A stretch of 64,000 nt of DNA from Meconema thalassinum (Eukaryota > Arthropoda > Insecta > Orthoptera > Tettigoniidae): NCBI GenBank assembly GCA_946902985.2, contig OX336388.2, positions 1,389,500,223 to 1,389,564,222 of the forward strand, given 5' to 3'. Shown here one piece after another: positions 11,285 through 22,465 of the stretch (its first letter is position 1; every line of letters starts with the position of its first letter). The translations under genes were made by a program, and so were the position numbers. The notes beneath the pieces were generated by a model. It saw only the letters and a program-made list of their open reading frames with translations, did not search any database and had not been told where the DNA came from.

Positions 11285-11776
11285 ATGAGTCGCCTCCGTA
11301 GCGGTCAGCATAGTTACCTGCCGCCCCGGAGGTCCTGGGTTCGATTCCCGGCTCTGCCACGAAATTTGAAAAGTGGTACGAGGACTGGAGTGGGGTCTAC
11401 TCAGCCTCGGGTGGCCCAAATGAGAAGAGGGGGTTCGATTCCCTCTCAGCCATCCTCGAAGTGGTTTTCCGTGGTTTCCCACTTCGTCTTCGGGCAAATG
11501 CCGGGATGGTACCTTCTTCAAGGCCACGGCCGCCTCCCTCCCTCTTCCTTGCCTATCTATCCTCACCATCCCTTCCCTTCCCTCATGAGGCCCCTGTTCG
11601 CTTTGCAGGTGAGGCAGCCTGGGCGAGGTGCCAATCCCACCTCACCAGTTGTATCCCTTCCGATTCGATGTTCCCAGCTCTAGGACACTGCCCGTAAAGG
11701 CGGTAGTGGTGAGTTCCCTCGCTGAGTCCGTGGGTTCCACCAACCTGGAGGGTAAACAAAAAAACAAAAAAAATGA
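11285..11776 (+). repeat. Long tRNA-derived SINE in the right foldback arm
   Basis: About 490 bp. It starts with a tRNA-like head and a B-box GGTTCGATTCCC, then a core containing GTGGTTTTCCGTGGTTTCCC and AAATGCCGGGATGGTACC. It ends in GGAGGGTAAACAAAAAAAC and an A-rich tail. AAATG occurs on both sides as a possible short target duplication. The same core appears at 21200-21400 and 39925-40300. RNA polymerase III transcription and mobilisation by a LINE are expected for such elements. Not a functional tRNA gene. Confidence 0.85.
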
Positions 11777-12390
11777 AATACTCTTCTTTATATTGGCAGT
11801 AACGCAATGTACATTATTGATTGTTAAACTAAATATTTGCCCAGGGAAGGATGTAGAAATAATTAGCCAATGACGAACTAGCCTATTGCAATACAACATG
11901 CTGTGTCATTCGTATACATACTGTATATACATCATTAGAAAATACGCACTATATGTGCTTAATGCTATAATATATGCGTATTTATAAAACAAGAGATATA
12001 ATGAAAACCAAGTAAGAAAACATAACCTTCGCAAGATGCGGCTATCTCAATGTCGGGTGTAGTCAATAACATGTTCAGGAAGTACCGTAATGATAAGGAA
12101 AAATACACTGTATTGTATTTCACAACGGTTTTCCGAGCGTCTACTACAGCTGATGCTCACGTCTCGCAAAAACAGTAGGCAATTATTTCTACAACTAGTA
12201 AACAAATGATCTCCGTGACCAACATGACAAACAAAATCAAGCTCGGAGAATCAATGCTGCCGAAATTATTTCATATTATATGTATGATGCGAATATAAAA
12301 ATAGCGTTCAAATAGCTCCCTAGATACTTAAGTCGTCATTCTTTCCTTATATTGCATATGATCGTTATGCAGGTAATTCTGCACGGCTGG
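11777..12390. repeat. Foldback element, right arm, third segment
   Basis: Reverse complement of about 5436-6108, with scattered mismatches and small gaps. The segment is cut at 12390 by the BEL/Pao element and resumes at 18635. Confidence 0.85.
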
Positions 12391-12616
12391 TGTTTTGTTA
12401 AGGGACTAATTCACCGAATTAGTGTTAACCATTACTTATTTAACTATTTATTTCACTACACAACTATACAACAGACATATTCAAACATAGAACAACGAAC
12501 AACAACTGCCACAGTCTTTTGTCACAAAGTCCAAACACCACAAGATGGCCCTCCAGCCAGCGGCCGCCATTTAGGGTCCAAAAGCGACACAGACTCTTCT
12601 AATCAGTTCCATAACA
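12391..12616 (-). repeat. BEL/Pao 3' LTR with adjacent polypurine tract
   Basis: On the plus strand it begins TGTTTTGTTAAGGG and ends CCATAACA. On the minus strand the purine-rich GGTGGGAGGA (12617-12626) lies directly before it, the expected priming site for plus-strand DNA synthesis. Confidence 0.93.
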
Positions 12617-12699
12617 TCCTCCCACCTATTTATCATACTATGATTAAAACCACTGTACTTCAAATATTACAGATCAAGGAAAATTTACAAATCGAGGCG

Positions 12700-12999
12700 G
12701 GATGGAATTCGTATCTTCCTCCCACACCTTGTCGAACTCAAATGTGGAAGACCAGGGGGCGAGACAGGAACATCAGGGCTCGATACAGGTGCACCAGGGC
12801 TCGATAGAGGAACACCAGAGCTCAAAACAGGAACACCAGGGATCGAGACAGGAACACCAGAGCTCGAAACAGAAACACCAGGGTCTTTATCAAAGACCTC
12901 TTCTTCACACTGCCACTCAGTAAACGGAGTTGCTTCTAGAGGATAGATGTTCTGCACAGGCCGCTGCAGCTCTCCAGTTGTAGTCTTCACCTTGACCAC
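12700..12999 (-). pseudogene. BEL/Pao pol C-terminal tail with 7-residue repeats
   Basis: Continues the integrase C-terminal domain after a frameshift near 13000 (VKTTTGELQRPVQNIYPLE). It then holds about seven copies of a 7-residue unit such as GVPVSSP (near 12755-12900) and closes with RCGRKIRIPSRLDL, a tail typical of BEL/Pao Pol. The 21-bp DNA unit is visible as repeated GGAACACCAGGG and CTCGA words. Confidence 0.8.
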
Positions 13000-14159
13000 T
13001 CTGATGACCTTGTCCTTTCTGAAACCACCCTTCCTAAAGGCCAGTCCATTCTACGTGCACTGTCACTTCCAAGGATCACTACTTCTCCCACCTTCAATTC
13101 TCGATGAGAGTTTGCTTTGCCTTTTCCCGGTTTAAGTTGCCCTAGGTACTCTAGTCTGAATCTTTTTCGCAATTCTCCCCTCAAATTCTGCATGTGCATG
13201 AACCTTTTTCCATGGTTTAGCTGATCAATGTGATCAATATCTGGTACTCCCACCCTCGGAATGTCCTGAAGAAACATTGCAGGTGTCAACGCTACCAAAT
13301 CATCACTATCTTCAGACAAGTAAGTCAAAGGTCGAGAATTGATGACTGCCTCTGCGTCCAACAGAACCGTTAATAGTTCCTCATAGTCTAAGGAGGAACG
13401 ACCTAGTACTCGTCGCAACAACTTCTTCAGCATTTGAACAATACGCTCCCAAAACCCGCCCCACCATGCAGCAGTGGGAGGATCGAATTTCCAAACAATT
13501 CTCATGCACGTAGCCTCAACATTTATTTTGGTCCAGTCAACTTCACTGAAAGCATTCTCTGCTCCCACAAAATTTGTCCCATTATCACTGTAAATGATGT
13601 TTGATCTCCCTCTTCGAGCGACGAATCTCCTCAATGCTTGCAGAAACCCTGGAGTAGATAGTGTCCTAACGAGTTCAAAATGCACAGCTCTGAAAACCGC
13701 ACACGTGAATAGCACCACCCAGAACTTTTCACCTCCTCGGAAGTATAACGGGCCAGCCAGATCAATTCCTACAATTTCAAAGACAGAAGCGTCTCTAATC
13801 CGATCCTCTGGCAAAGGTGAAACTTCGATGGTAATCCCCTTTGCTTGGTGTCTTCTGCACCTGACACAGCCAGAAATCACCTTTCTTATTGTCCTTCTAC
13901 CATTAACAATCCAAAACCGCTCTCGCAAAGTGGAGAGAAGAACTTGTACTCGAGCATGAGACATTTCTAGATGTTTCTCCATGATCATCATGTGAACTAG
14001 CTGGTGTTTAGCTGGTAGCAGAATTGGAGTGAGGAATAATTCATCGTCCGGTCTCCTTATTAACCTCGTTTTTACTCGAAGTAATCCTCCTTCATCTTCA
14101 AACACGTTCAGATTTTTTGAAGGACTGCTACTTTTCGGCGAGCATCTCTTGCGTAACAA
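12987..14159 (-). pseudogene. BEL/Pao integrase
   Basis: Zinc-binding region (HLEMSHARVQ and CVRCRRH), then the integrase core with Asp in VGIDLAGP, Asp in IYSDNGTNF, and Glu in WERIVQMLKK within the conserved context PTAAWWGGFWERIV. The DUF5641-type C-terminal domain follows (RFRLEYLGQL, VILGSDSARRMDWPLGRV). Open over about 390 codons but out of frame with both neighbours: frameshifts near 14130 and 13000. Confidence 0.92.
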
Positions 14160-15195
14160 TCTTCAACAGTCTTCTTTCAGCTACTTGCAATTCTTCGACT
14201 TGGAGTTCCTTTGAAACACGTACTTCGCCCCCTTTTGCTGTGTTGTGGATGAATCGTAGAATCCAGGCTGTTATCCTGACAACTTTTGAGTACTTGGAAA
14301 TGTATTTTAGATACCACTTTCCTTCTGGTTCCACAGAAACTACTACGGTTGAAATTCCTTTCCTTTTCTCTTCATTTATCCTTTCTTCATCAGGCAAGGC
14401 ATTGTCGAGAGGCCATTCCGAACTAGGAGATCTCAACCAATGAGGGCCCTCCCACCATTTCGACGTCAAGAGTTTGGAAGCAGAACAACCCCTAGAAGGT
14501 AGGTCAGCCGGGTTATTCACTCCATGTACATGATTCCAGCTATCAGGGTTAGACAACTGTTTAATTTCCTTCACTCGATTTGCTACAAAAGTTCCCCAGA
14601 CTTCCTTCCTCTTGATCCAGCAGAGAGCTGTTGTGGAGTCTGTCCTATAATATGTTGAAAGCTCTGCTATTCCTAAACTTGCCTTTACGGAAAATGCAAG
14701 GCGAGCTCCAATTCAACAAGCTAGGAGTTCCAACCGCGAAATAGTCATTTTTTTCAGCGGGGCTACACGAGACTTTGCTTGAAGAAGCGTTATATTTGTG
14801 TCCTTTCCATCTTCTGAACGAAGAAACACAACCGCAGCATATGATACTCCACTTGCGTCGCAGAACGTATGAAGGCTCCAAGATTCCTGTGTCTTGCAGC
14901 GTGCCATTTGTCTGGGAATTTTAATATCAGGCATTACCTCAAGTTCTTGATGCCAAATTTCAAACTTCTTCCTCATGTCATCCTCCATTTCTTTATCCCA
15001 GCTCATTTTCTTCCGCCAACTTTCCTGCAACAGCAACTTCGGTACTAGAGAGACAGGACATGTGAATCCTATAGGATCAAAGATTCTCTGAGCAGCCGCC
15101 AATACATTTCTTCTAGTGATCTTGTCGCCAATCGTCGACATGTCAATTTTCTCACAAGAAAGAACATCTTCTGTCTTGTTCCATCGAAGTCCTAA
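14128..15195 (-). pseudogene. BEL/Pao reverse transcriptase end and RNase H
   Basis: Begins with the conserved LGLRWNKTED block directly after the MITE, continues through AAQRIFDPIGFTCPVSL to the RNase H-like part (FCDASGVSYAAVVFLRSEDG, ISRLELLAC, STTALCWIKR) and NNPADLPSRG. One in-frame TGA lies at 14713-14715. The frame ends near 14128, short of the integrase start. Confidence 0.88.
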
Positions 15196-15197
15196 TA

Positions 15198-15480
15198 CTG
15201 ATATCGCGCCAGGAGTTGGCAGTTGGGTTTGAACTGCAGATGTCTTCCCGCTCACTGCTTATCGCGCATTCCAAAAACATTAAGTTAGTCACTACTTGTT
15301 TCACTCACTCAGCACACTCCTTCTTTCACTGGCTGCGTGTCGTGTGCTGCAATAACAGCGATTGGCATGTGCGAAGCCGATATATTTAAGTTTGGAATAT
15401 GAGGGCCGCGCATGCGTACTGCAAGACCCCCCGCACCCCGTCACAGCGTGTTGGACTGCCATCTCCTAACGCGATATCAG
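15198..15480. mobile_element. MITE (TA target site) inside the BEL/Pao reverse transcriptase
   Basis: A 283-bp insertion with terminal inverted repeats CTGATATCGCG (perfect) extending imperfectly for about 26 bp (AGGAGTTGGCAGT against AGGAGATGGCAGT). A TA lies at each end (15196-15197, 15481-15482). Taking out the insert with one TA joins the two reverse transcriptase parts in frame at the right codons. A TA duplication fits the Tc1/mariner superfamily. No coding capacity. Confidence 0.85.
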
Positions 15481-15482
15481 TA

Positions 15483-15834
15483 CCGAGGTTACCTCAGGAA
15501 CTGACGAGTCGCTCTCGAGAGAATTTATACTTGTGTACTCCCAGTTACGAAGATCAAAACATGCTCTGGCCAGCAATGCGGTAGATTCTTCTATAAACGT
15601 ACTCAATTCTTCCTCATTATCCAAAGAGGTGATACAATTGTCTACATAGAATTTCTCAGTCTTTTTGCTGTCTCGTGGTAGTCGACGCTCTCTTTCAATT
15701 GAAGGTCTAGAACTGCTTCCAGCAGAAATGGGCTACAATTCAGACCAAATACGACTCGGCAATGTCGAAAATTCTTCAATTCACTATCCTTTGAATTCTT
15801 CCACCACAAGAAGCGCAAGAAATCACGATCAGTT
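15483..15834 (-). pseudogene. BEL/Pao reverse transcriptase, middle part
   Basis: Two frames are needed to read it: TDRDFLRFLWWKN through NFRHCRVVFGLNCSPFLLEA, then KFYVDNCITSLDNEEE. YVDN occupies the position of the catalytic YxDD box; as I recall, an Asn at the last position is common in insect Pao-like elements. Frameshifts lie near 15830 and 15690. Confidence 0.8.
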
Positions 15835-16319
15835 TACTGAACAGATATTTGCAGGAAAGCGTTCTTAATATCGGAAATTACTCCTATCTTATTTTTTCGA
15901 AACATCAATAGAAGCGTAGGGATTTGTTGTAGCAAATTAGGACCCTTTTCGAGACATTCATTTAAAGAAGGAGTATCCTTCGATTTGCTGGATCCATCGA
16001 ACAAGGGTCTCACATTGGCGGTAGAGTTTTCTTTGAAGATTCCCCGGTGTGGTAAATAATAACACAGGTCTTCCTTTTCTCCTTCTGGAACCTCTTCAAT
16101 TATGCCCTCATTCATCCATTTCTGAAACACATTTCCATATTCCTCAAACTTTCCTTCTTTGGTCAGTCTATTCGAAACTGAGATCAATCTCTTCTCCGCT
16201 ATCTCCTTGTTGTTCCGTAAGTACTGTCGGCTCTCCAACCAAGGTAACGCAACTTCACACCGGCTATCCGCATTAACCTTTACAGTCTCTTGGAAGTAAT
16301 GACGTGCAGATTCTTCCAT
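15834..16319 (-). pseudogene. BEL/Pao reverse transcriptase, N-terminal part
   Basis: Carries WMNEGIIEEVP, YYLPHRGI, VRPLFDGSSKSKDTPSLNE and VISDIKNAFLQI; the last holds the first catalytic Asp of the reverse transcriptase (motif A). It is separated from the protease frame by a frameshift near 16310. Confidence 0.88.
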
Positions 16320-17119
16320 CTCTTCTCTCGACTTGTTTTCCGTGGGGTGGGGTCAGATATGCCTATAGTCTCCAAGTTCCAAAGGTCGGTTATAGAGGCA
16401 GATTGAATGAACAGGGTAGTTGAATACAAAGCCAGGGAACTACCCTCTTCGTCTTTCAATTTACCAGTCACGGTCCAGCCAAGCATTGTCCTCACAGCAA
16501 CCAATCCTGATTCAAGCTTATGGGTTTCATTCAGCAAAAGACTCCTTGCAACATCAGCTCCTAGCAGGGCTTCCACGTCGGATGGATTTGTTCCCACATC
16601 AGACAGCCATATCTTTTTTGCTTTCATTTCCTTCATCAACGGTCCAAACTTCAACCTTGGAATCTTCCCACATATTACCTTCTGGTCAATCAATTGCAAC
16701 GTGGTATTAAAGGAACCATCACAGCTGCTTACGTTCACATCATACAGGTGATGGTCTTCTTCACGGGTCTCAGCTCCCCCAAACAACTTGTGGATCATCA
16801 TCTCGGTCTTCAAAGGTTTATATCCCATTTCCTCAGCAGTCTTCCGTAAAATGTAGGATCTTTGTGATCCACTGTCTATTAGTGCTCGGACCATCTTCTC
16901 CTTTCCTTTATGTGTCAATTTGATGCACAGCGTCTGTAGAAACACCTCCTTTGTGGCACTCTGAATGTTCATGGAGATATTGCTCTGCCTTTCCCTATCA
17001 TACTGTATTTTAGATTCAGGTTTCTCCTTGACCTTCTTTGTATTCAGTTTATGACACATGATTACAACGTGAGGACTAGTGCACAGTGGACAACGAAGAT
17101 GTGCCTTGCAATTTTTCAT
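16280..17119 (-). pseudogene. BEL/Pao zinc knuckle end and aspartic protease
   Basis: The first residues complete a zinc-knuckle region (LRCPLCTSPHVVIMCHK). The retropepsin of the DUF1758 type follows, with active-site ALIDSGSQRSYI, and later DVEALLGADV. It is separated from gag only by an in-frame TGA at 17120-17122. Confidence 0.88.
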
Positions 17120-18298
17120 TCAGTGTCCTACCTTAAGACAAGCAAAACAACAATTTTCTTTGGCCAGCTTTTTGCGCCTTTCCTCAAAACTCATTTGTTG
17201 AGCAAGGTGGCATTCCTTGCTCTCGTGGAATTTGCTACAAAACACACACTTTCTCTTCTTGCCTTCAAACTTGGCCGAAAAACAAGAATTCGCCGTTGGT
17301 AAATGTGTGTCGACATTTTTTCCTCTCACTCTCTCTTGTCTTTTCGTATCGGACAGACCAAAACCTGCCCGAGCAAAGTTTATCCTCTCTTCTCCCTCCA
17401 CTTCACGTTTGAGGAAATTTAGAAGAGCCTCTTGCCTATCTTCCTGTTCACCAATCAACTCATCATTCACTGATTGATTTCTGAGCCATGTCCTTAAAAC
17501 ATCTTCAGGTAAGCGTGATTCCATGAGAGGGAACAACATGGACCCATACTTATCCCTTGTCACACCTATAGATTCTAGAGCTCTTAACTTGCTCTCTAAT
17601 GTGTCATACAGTAGGCCTAGAGCTATTCCTGATTTGTCATTGTTGTGCGACACATTCTGAATGGCTAACCCAATCAGCTCCCTAACGTAGTACTCCGTCA
17701 GGAGATCTTCACGACCGAACCGATTCTTCATGCACTCTATAACCTTTGGATAGTTTTCAGCGGTGGCTGGGAAACTGTTCAGAAGTTCTCTGGCACGACT
17801 GTCAGGTTTGGTGCACTGAATCAGACATTGAAATTTATCTTCTGATTCTATGTCACTATCTTCATGGATTCTCTTAATCATGCTCCAGAACCCTAACCAA
17901 TCTTTAACGTCCCCTCCAAACTTGGCTAGTTCCAGCCTCGGAAGTTTCAAGTTTCTTTTAGCTGCAGATGAAGCTTCAGAAATGTGTTCTCTAACCACAC
18001 CGACATTCTCATTAGAGCAAATATGCGTCACCTTTAACCTTACATCATCTAAATTATCTCTATAAGTCTCAACTGCCCCGTACTCACGGCTGTAGACATC
18101 ATCCTCTTCTTCTAATGCTAGTTCCAGTATTGTTTCATCCAATGGAGCAAGTTCAGCACTTAACCTCTCCAATTTCATCAGCATCTTCTGTGCCGATTCC
18201 AGGTCAACTATTTCGCTGGTTAAATGACGCATTACCTCATTATACGTTTTTGTGTAGAACGCTTGAATTGGCTTACGTTGTTTCACAAGCTTTTCCAT
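17120..18298 (-). CDS. BEL/Pao gag (DUF1759)
   Basis: Open frame of 392 codons from ATG 18298. The DUF1759 region runs from about residue 130 to 260 (LPRLELAKFGGDVKDWLGFW, ELLNSFPATAENY, FGREDLLTEYYVREL). The C-terminal Cys/His region (CVFCSKFHESKECH, CCFACLKVGH) is cut by the TGA. Gag would form the particle shell that packages the element RNA. Confidence 0.92.
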   Translation of the reverse strand: MEKLVKQRKPIQAFYTKTYNEVMRHLTSEIVDLESAQKMLMKLERLSAELAPLDETILELALEEEDDVYSREYGAVETYRDNLDDVRLKVTHICSNENVGVVREHISEASSAAKRNLKLPRLELAKFGGDVKDWLGFWSMIKRIHEDSDIESEDKFQCLIQCTKPDSRARELLNSFPATAENYPKVIECMKNRFGREDLLTEYYVRELIGLAIQNVSHNNDKSGIALGLLYDTLESKLRALESIGVTRDKYGSMLFPLMESRLPEDVLRTWLRNQSVNDELIGEQEDRQEALLNFLKREVEGEERINFARAGFGLSDTKRQERVRGKNVDTHLPTANSCFSAKFEGKKRKCVFCSKFHESKECHLAQQMSFEERRKKLAKENCCFACLKVGH

Positions 18299-18383
18299 TG
18301 TCGTGTAGGCTAGGCTATACCAAGATTTTCACACACAAAGAAATCTTACGTATCTTGCCGTAACTTCTCGTAATTTACGTATT

Positions 18384-18403
18384 AAATCACGTCGGGGTCA
18401 CCA
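18384..18403 (-). other. BEL/Pao primer binding site, tRNA-Trp type
   Basis: On the minus strand it reads TGGTGACCCCGACGTGATTT, two bases inside the 5' LTR. This is complementary to the 3' end of eukaryotic tRNA-Trp including CCA, as I recall that tRNA. Gypsy A has the same site at 39116. Confidence 0.8.
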
Positions 18404-18405
18404 AA

Positions 18406-18634
18406 TGTTTTGTTAAGGGACTAATTCACAGAATTAGTGTTAACCATTACTTATTTAACTATTTATTTCACTACACAACTATACAACAGACATATTCAAA
18501 CATCGAACAACGAACAGCAACTGCCACAGTCTTTTGTCACAAAGTCCAAACACCACAAGATGGCCCTCCAGCCAGCGGCCGCCATTTAGGGTCCAAAAGC
18601 GACATAGTAGACTCTTTTAATCAGTTCCATAACA
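18406..18634 (-). repeat. BEL/Pao 5' LTR
   Basis: The 229-bp partner of 12391-12616, with about five substitutions and a 3-bp insertion. The target duplication GCTGG follows at 18635-18639. Confidence 0.93.
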
Positions 18635-18792
18635 GCTGGGATTATGTTGGCATAACGGTAAGACTACGTGTTCTTTGCTGCAGGGAGCATTACTCACGCA
18701 ACGAAGATCTTTGACTCCCACCATAAACTCAGTTCACCTAAGCGAAGTACGAGACCGGCTGATGCAACACCCAGCCTTAAGCCGTCGTATTT
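18635..18792. repeat. Foldback element, outer right arm
   Basis: Reverse complement of 5263-5435 (for example CTGCAGGGAGCATTACTCAC). It ends at GCCGTCGTATTTA, followed by the direct copy of the foldback spacer at 18793-18820. Confidence 0.85.
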
Positions 18793-20109
18793 AAGATCGC
18801 TTAACCGTAAACCACCCTTAGCAAAGCAGGGTTTAAGGGGCCTCGTGGTCAGGGCCGTGGAGAGCGGCGACGGGTCCTGGGGCTGGAATCTCCCGGGCCC
18901 CCCTCTATAACCAAACTCTGTAAAATTAATTTATAATCCTCGTAAATTTTCACAAACTGATTTTGCGTATTTTTTACCCCCCCACAAAATGTTCATCCCG
19001 AAATCAATTACAAGAACATAAAAAACCAGCAAGCAATAATATTAATAATAATTGTAGCAGGCTGAACTCCTATGCCCAAGATCGCGGATTTAAACCAGCC
19101 CGAAGTCGTCGGATTTTTAAGAGCGTTAAAATCCTTCAGTATGCCTTTATTCGGAGGGGAAGTAAAGCCGGTGGGCCCATGTCCTACCATGGCATGAAAC
19201 GAACCTACCACTACAATTGTTAGTGTGTAGCCAACATTTGTAGGTTATTTGGTTTGAAACGCTCTATTAAATTCCACCATTCGCCACTGGGTGTCAGTGA
19301 CAGTGGCGTCTGGTATCCAACGTTGGAACTACTTGAAATTGAACTTGTTGAGGATCTTATGACCATGACTTTAAAATAATAAATTACTGTATTCATAATA
19401 TTTCAATTATATATTCCACTAAATCCAGACTATATGTATTATCATAAGCAGAGCGTGAATTACTATCAATAAAAATAAGTTAATGCTGGTATGTAAAATT
19501 TACAACAGTGAAACTGGAGGAATACATGCAAAGTTATTTGCCAATTCAATGTCTATACCTGACAAGTGGGTACCAATGCATTATTTTCAATTAACAAAAA
19601 TAAATATCACGAGTAAAGCGATCGAAAACTAGGTAGTCTAATAATTTTCATTAAATTCACTATACTGTTTAGTTTTCGCATTTAACAGATCTAAATTTGT
19701 CCCGATGAGGTAACACTGTAAGCATGCACAGTGTTCAGATTTAAAGCTCTGCAGATCCTCTTTGATATCAATAATTTTAGAACTTCAGTGATACTCGTAA
19801 AAGCAATATGCTCGTTTGTCGTACAAAAATTTGAAAACAAAAATGCATTTACCGGACCGTAATTGCATCGCTTTTACAGTATTTTACTTGGGGGGGGGAA
19901 TTCACATTGAAAAATGTTGTTGTCCTTGAACTCGGAAACAGGGGGGTTCGAATTCCACCGTCGGTGATGCTAAGCTTATTTTCCATGATTCATCGTTTTA
20001 ACCTTATAGCCAAAGGCTGGAGGTGCACCATCGTACATTCATTTCCTTCTTAATTCTATCCCAAATTAATTAAAAATATATGAATAACTTCAGATATAGA
20101 TTGTCGGAC

Positions 20110-20337
20110 CGTCTGGCTGCGTGGCTCAGGGGTAACGTTCTCGCTTGCTGAGCCCAAGGTTGCAGGTTCGAAACCTGGCGCAGTCAGCTGGCATTTGAGG
20201 GTGCGCAAATGCGAGGGAGCCGTGTCAGTACATTTACTGGCACGTTAAAGATCCCCTTCGGGGCAAAATTCCGGCACCCCGGCGTCTCTAAAAGCCAGGG
20301 TAGTTAAAAGGGACGTAAAACCAATAACATTATTATT
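20110..20337 (+). repeat. tRNA-derived SINE with target duplication
   Basis: 228 bp with A-box-like TGGCTCAGGGGTAACG and B-box GGTTCGAAACC in the head. It ends in an ATT-rich tail. The 12-bp target duplication AGATTGTCGGAC lies at 20098-20109 and 20338-20349. A body word (CACGTTAAAGATCCCCTTCG) sets it apart from the other SINEs here. Confidence 0.9.
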
Positions 20338-20958
20338 AGATTGTCGGACAGAGTTCTGCACGCACAGTAAGTAGAAAGGACTGATGACCACGACGTCCTA
20401 AGACCCAAAAAATAATCAACATGAAGTTCAGTTCACTGAACTGCATGTTAAAAGAGGTGGAAAGGGTATACTGCACACTGTGCAGTACTAAGGCCTCTGT
20501 GACATAAGACGTAATCTCTTTTCATAATGAAAACATGATTTTTACACAAAGTCAAGACGTACGGTATTTTAAAATTTGTTTTACATATAGTGTTTTATGT
20601 TGACATTCATAAAACTTGCTGCCCTTGAAGAATCACGCACTTGGGTCTAAGCTTAAACATTGATTAGTGTTTTGGTTGAACGGCGTTCACATATACTGTA
20701 TTTGTACATTAAACAAAGCTAAATATATTTTAATAATTAACCATAGGTATACGCACACGTAAGTCAAGTTATTATGTGCTATCAGTAGATTGCAACTCAT
20801 CAGTGATTTTTTTCACAAAAGAAGAAAATGTGAATTTGAACTACGTTTTGTAATTTGCAGTTAGTGGATTTCTTATAATTTAATATTGCTTTGTAGTAAG
20901 CAAAACTAGAGCCGGGTTCTCCTAAAAATCCCCTATCCCATCTATGACTGGTGACCAT

Positions 20959-21136
20959 CAGGGGCGGATTTAAGCCAAGATTATGGGGTAGGGGATCGTG
21001 GGGTATGGAATATCACCAAGGGCACAGTGGGGTCTAGGGTTCCTTCTCCGGAAAAATGTGCAAAAACTAGGTTTAAATTATTGAGTTATAGGCCATTTGG
21101 GTGATTATTTTTGTGATATTTTGGAGTAAACATTTG
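20959..21136. mobile_element. Small hAT remnant H7
   Basis: Begins CAGGGGCGGATTTAAGCC, a hAT-type terminus. The 8-bp GTGACCAT occurs directly before it (20951-20958) and at 21137-21144. The right terminus is not recognisable (ends ACATTTG), so the right end is decayed or deleted. 178 bp, non-coding. Confidence 0.55.
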
Positions 21137-21199
21137 GTGACCATTGACATTTAGTGGCTATAGTAAAGACTCTCCGATATTGAAGTTAAAGCTCTAGCT

Positions 21200-21400
21200 C
21201 CTTCAAGTAAGACCCCACGGTGTAGCTCACCAATGACCGTGATAGGGGTCTACAGCAAGTCTGCAGATCAGAGGTTCGAATCCCGGTGCTGACAGTGGCT
21301 ATCCTGAGTGTGGGTTTTCACACTCCCTCCAGTCAAATGCCGGGATAGTTCCCTATTTCAAGTCCAGGTACACCTACCCTACTCTTAACCCTAATAATTA
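21200..21400 (+). repeat. tRNA-derived SINE fragment
   Basis: B-box GAGGTTCGAATCCC and the core words AAATGCCGGGATAGTTCC and TTTTCACACTCCC, related to the core of the SINE at 11285-11776. Ends not resolved. Confidence 0.7.
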
Positions 21401-22465
21401 CAGTAATAGTCGCGACGGGCAACGCATTCCCACTTTACCCAGTCGGCAACTAAGAATACGGCATGCGATTGACCATGTCACAGAGGCCATAGCACAGCAC
21501 AGTGTATACCCTGCGTTTCGTCCAGCAGTGGGTGGTTTTAAGAGGGTCAAAGTTTCTACTCTCCACGACTTACAACAAACACCTCTCATATAATACAACA
21601 ACCACTAGCCTCCCTCTTGAGTGTATACAATTCGCACGTTTCTTGGTTTTCTATTTTGTTCGCTGTTTGAGAATCTTATAATTTACTTCATTAATATTTG
21701 TGAAAACTACTGTTTTACAGTCAACTTCATTTAATAATCTAGAGGCCTTCAGAAACAAACCGGAAAATTAACGCGTCAGCAAACACTGAATTGTATCTAC
21801 AGTACTATTTGATGCAAACGATTCCCAACCGAGCTCCAATGGTTCATTGCCCGCCAGTGATACTATACCTACTACAGTAGCTACCAAGTACACGGGCTAA
21901 ATGTTGCAAGCCCCTAAATTAATTAACAACTACTGTAACGACAAATTGGCCTATTATTAACTGTTGAGTAAGACTACGAATGACCCCGCAGTCGGGAAGC
22001 CGAATCCTGCATTCCTGCCGCGGCTTCGTCAAGACCCGGAGTCATTTCCAAGTCGTAGAAAAAGAGAGCAACTCATTTTATGTTTAACGGAACTGAGACG
22101 TTAAAGCGCATCATGAAATGGCTTGATAAACAAGGGAAAATATCTCTTCGCGTCCTGAAAAATAAGTGGTTTGCAGATCGATGCTGTTCTTTGGAATAAA
22201 CGGCGTAGAAATGTACAATAATAATGACAGTCACTACACCAGCTGAAAACAAAATTGTATTTATAAACGACAATACTTCATATTAATTTTCTTTTAAATT
22301 AAGCTGACTTCAAATATTTGGTATTTGGAAAATCTGCGTGGTTGCCTACATGTAATATATTAATCAAGAGTTTAGTGCTTTTCAGTCGGTCAACACGAAT
22401 GTACCCAAAAGAGATGGGTTATGCCCTAATCCTGAAATAAATTACATGAGATTAATAAAACACTA

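Larger units (their letters stand above)
12391..18634 (-). mobile_element. BEL/Pao LTR retrotransposon, minus strand
   Basis: Two LTRs of 226 and 229 bp flank gag, protease, reverse transcriptase, RNase H and integrase in BEL/Pao order. The target duplication GCTGG lies at 12386-12390 and 18635-18639. Primer site and polypurine tract are in place. The LTRs differ by about five substitutions and one 3-bp indel. Several stops and frameshifts plus a MITE disable the coding region. It lies inside the right foldback arm. Confidence 0.95.

Noticed and set aside
11216..11899. Several overlapping frames in the SINE at 11285-11776
   Set aside because: SINE sequence is non-coding; the frames are incidental.
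20110..20200. Functional tRNA genes at the SINE heads
   Set aside because: A- and B-boxes are present but no complete cloverleaf with a proper acceptor stem could be drawn, and the units continue into SINE bodies.
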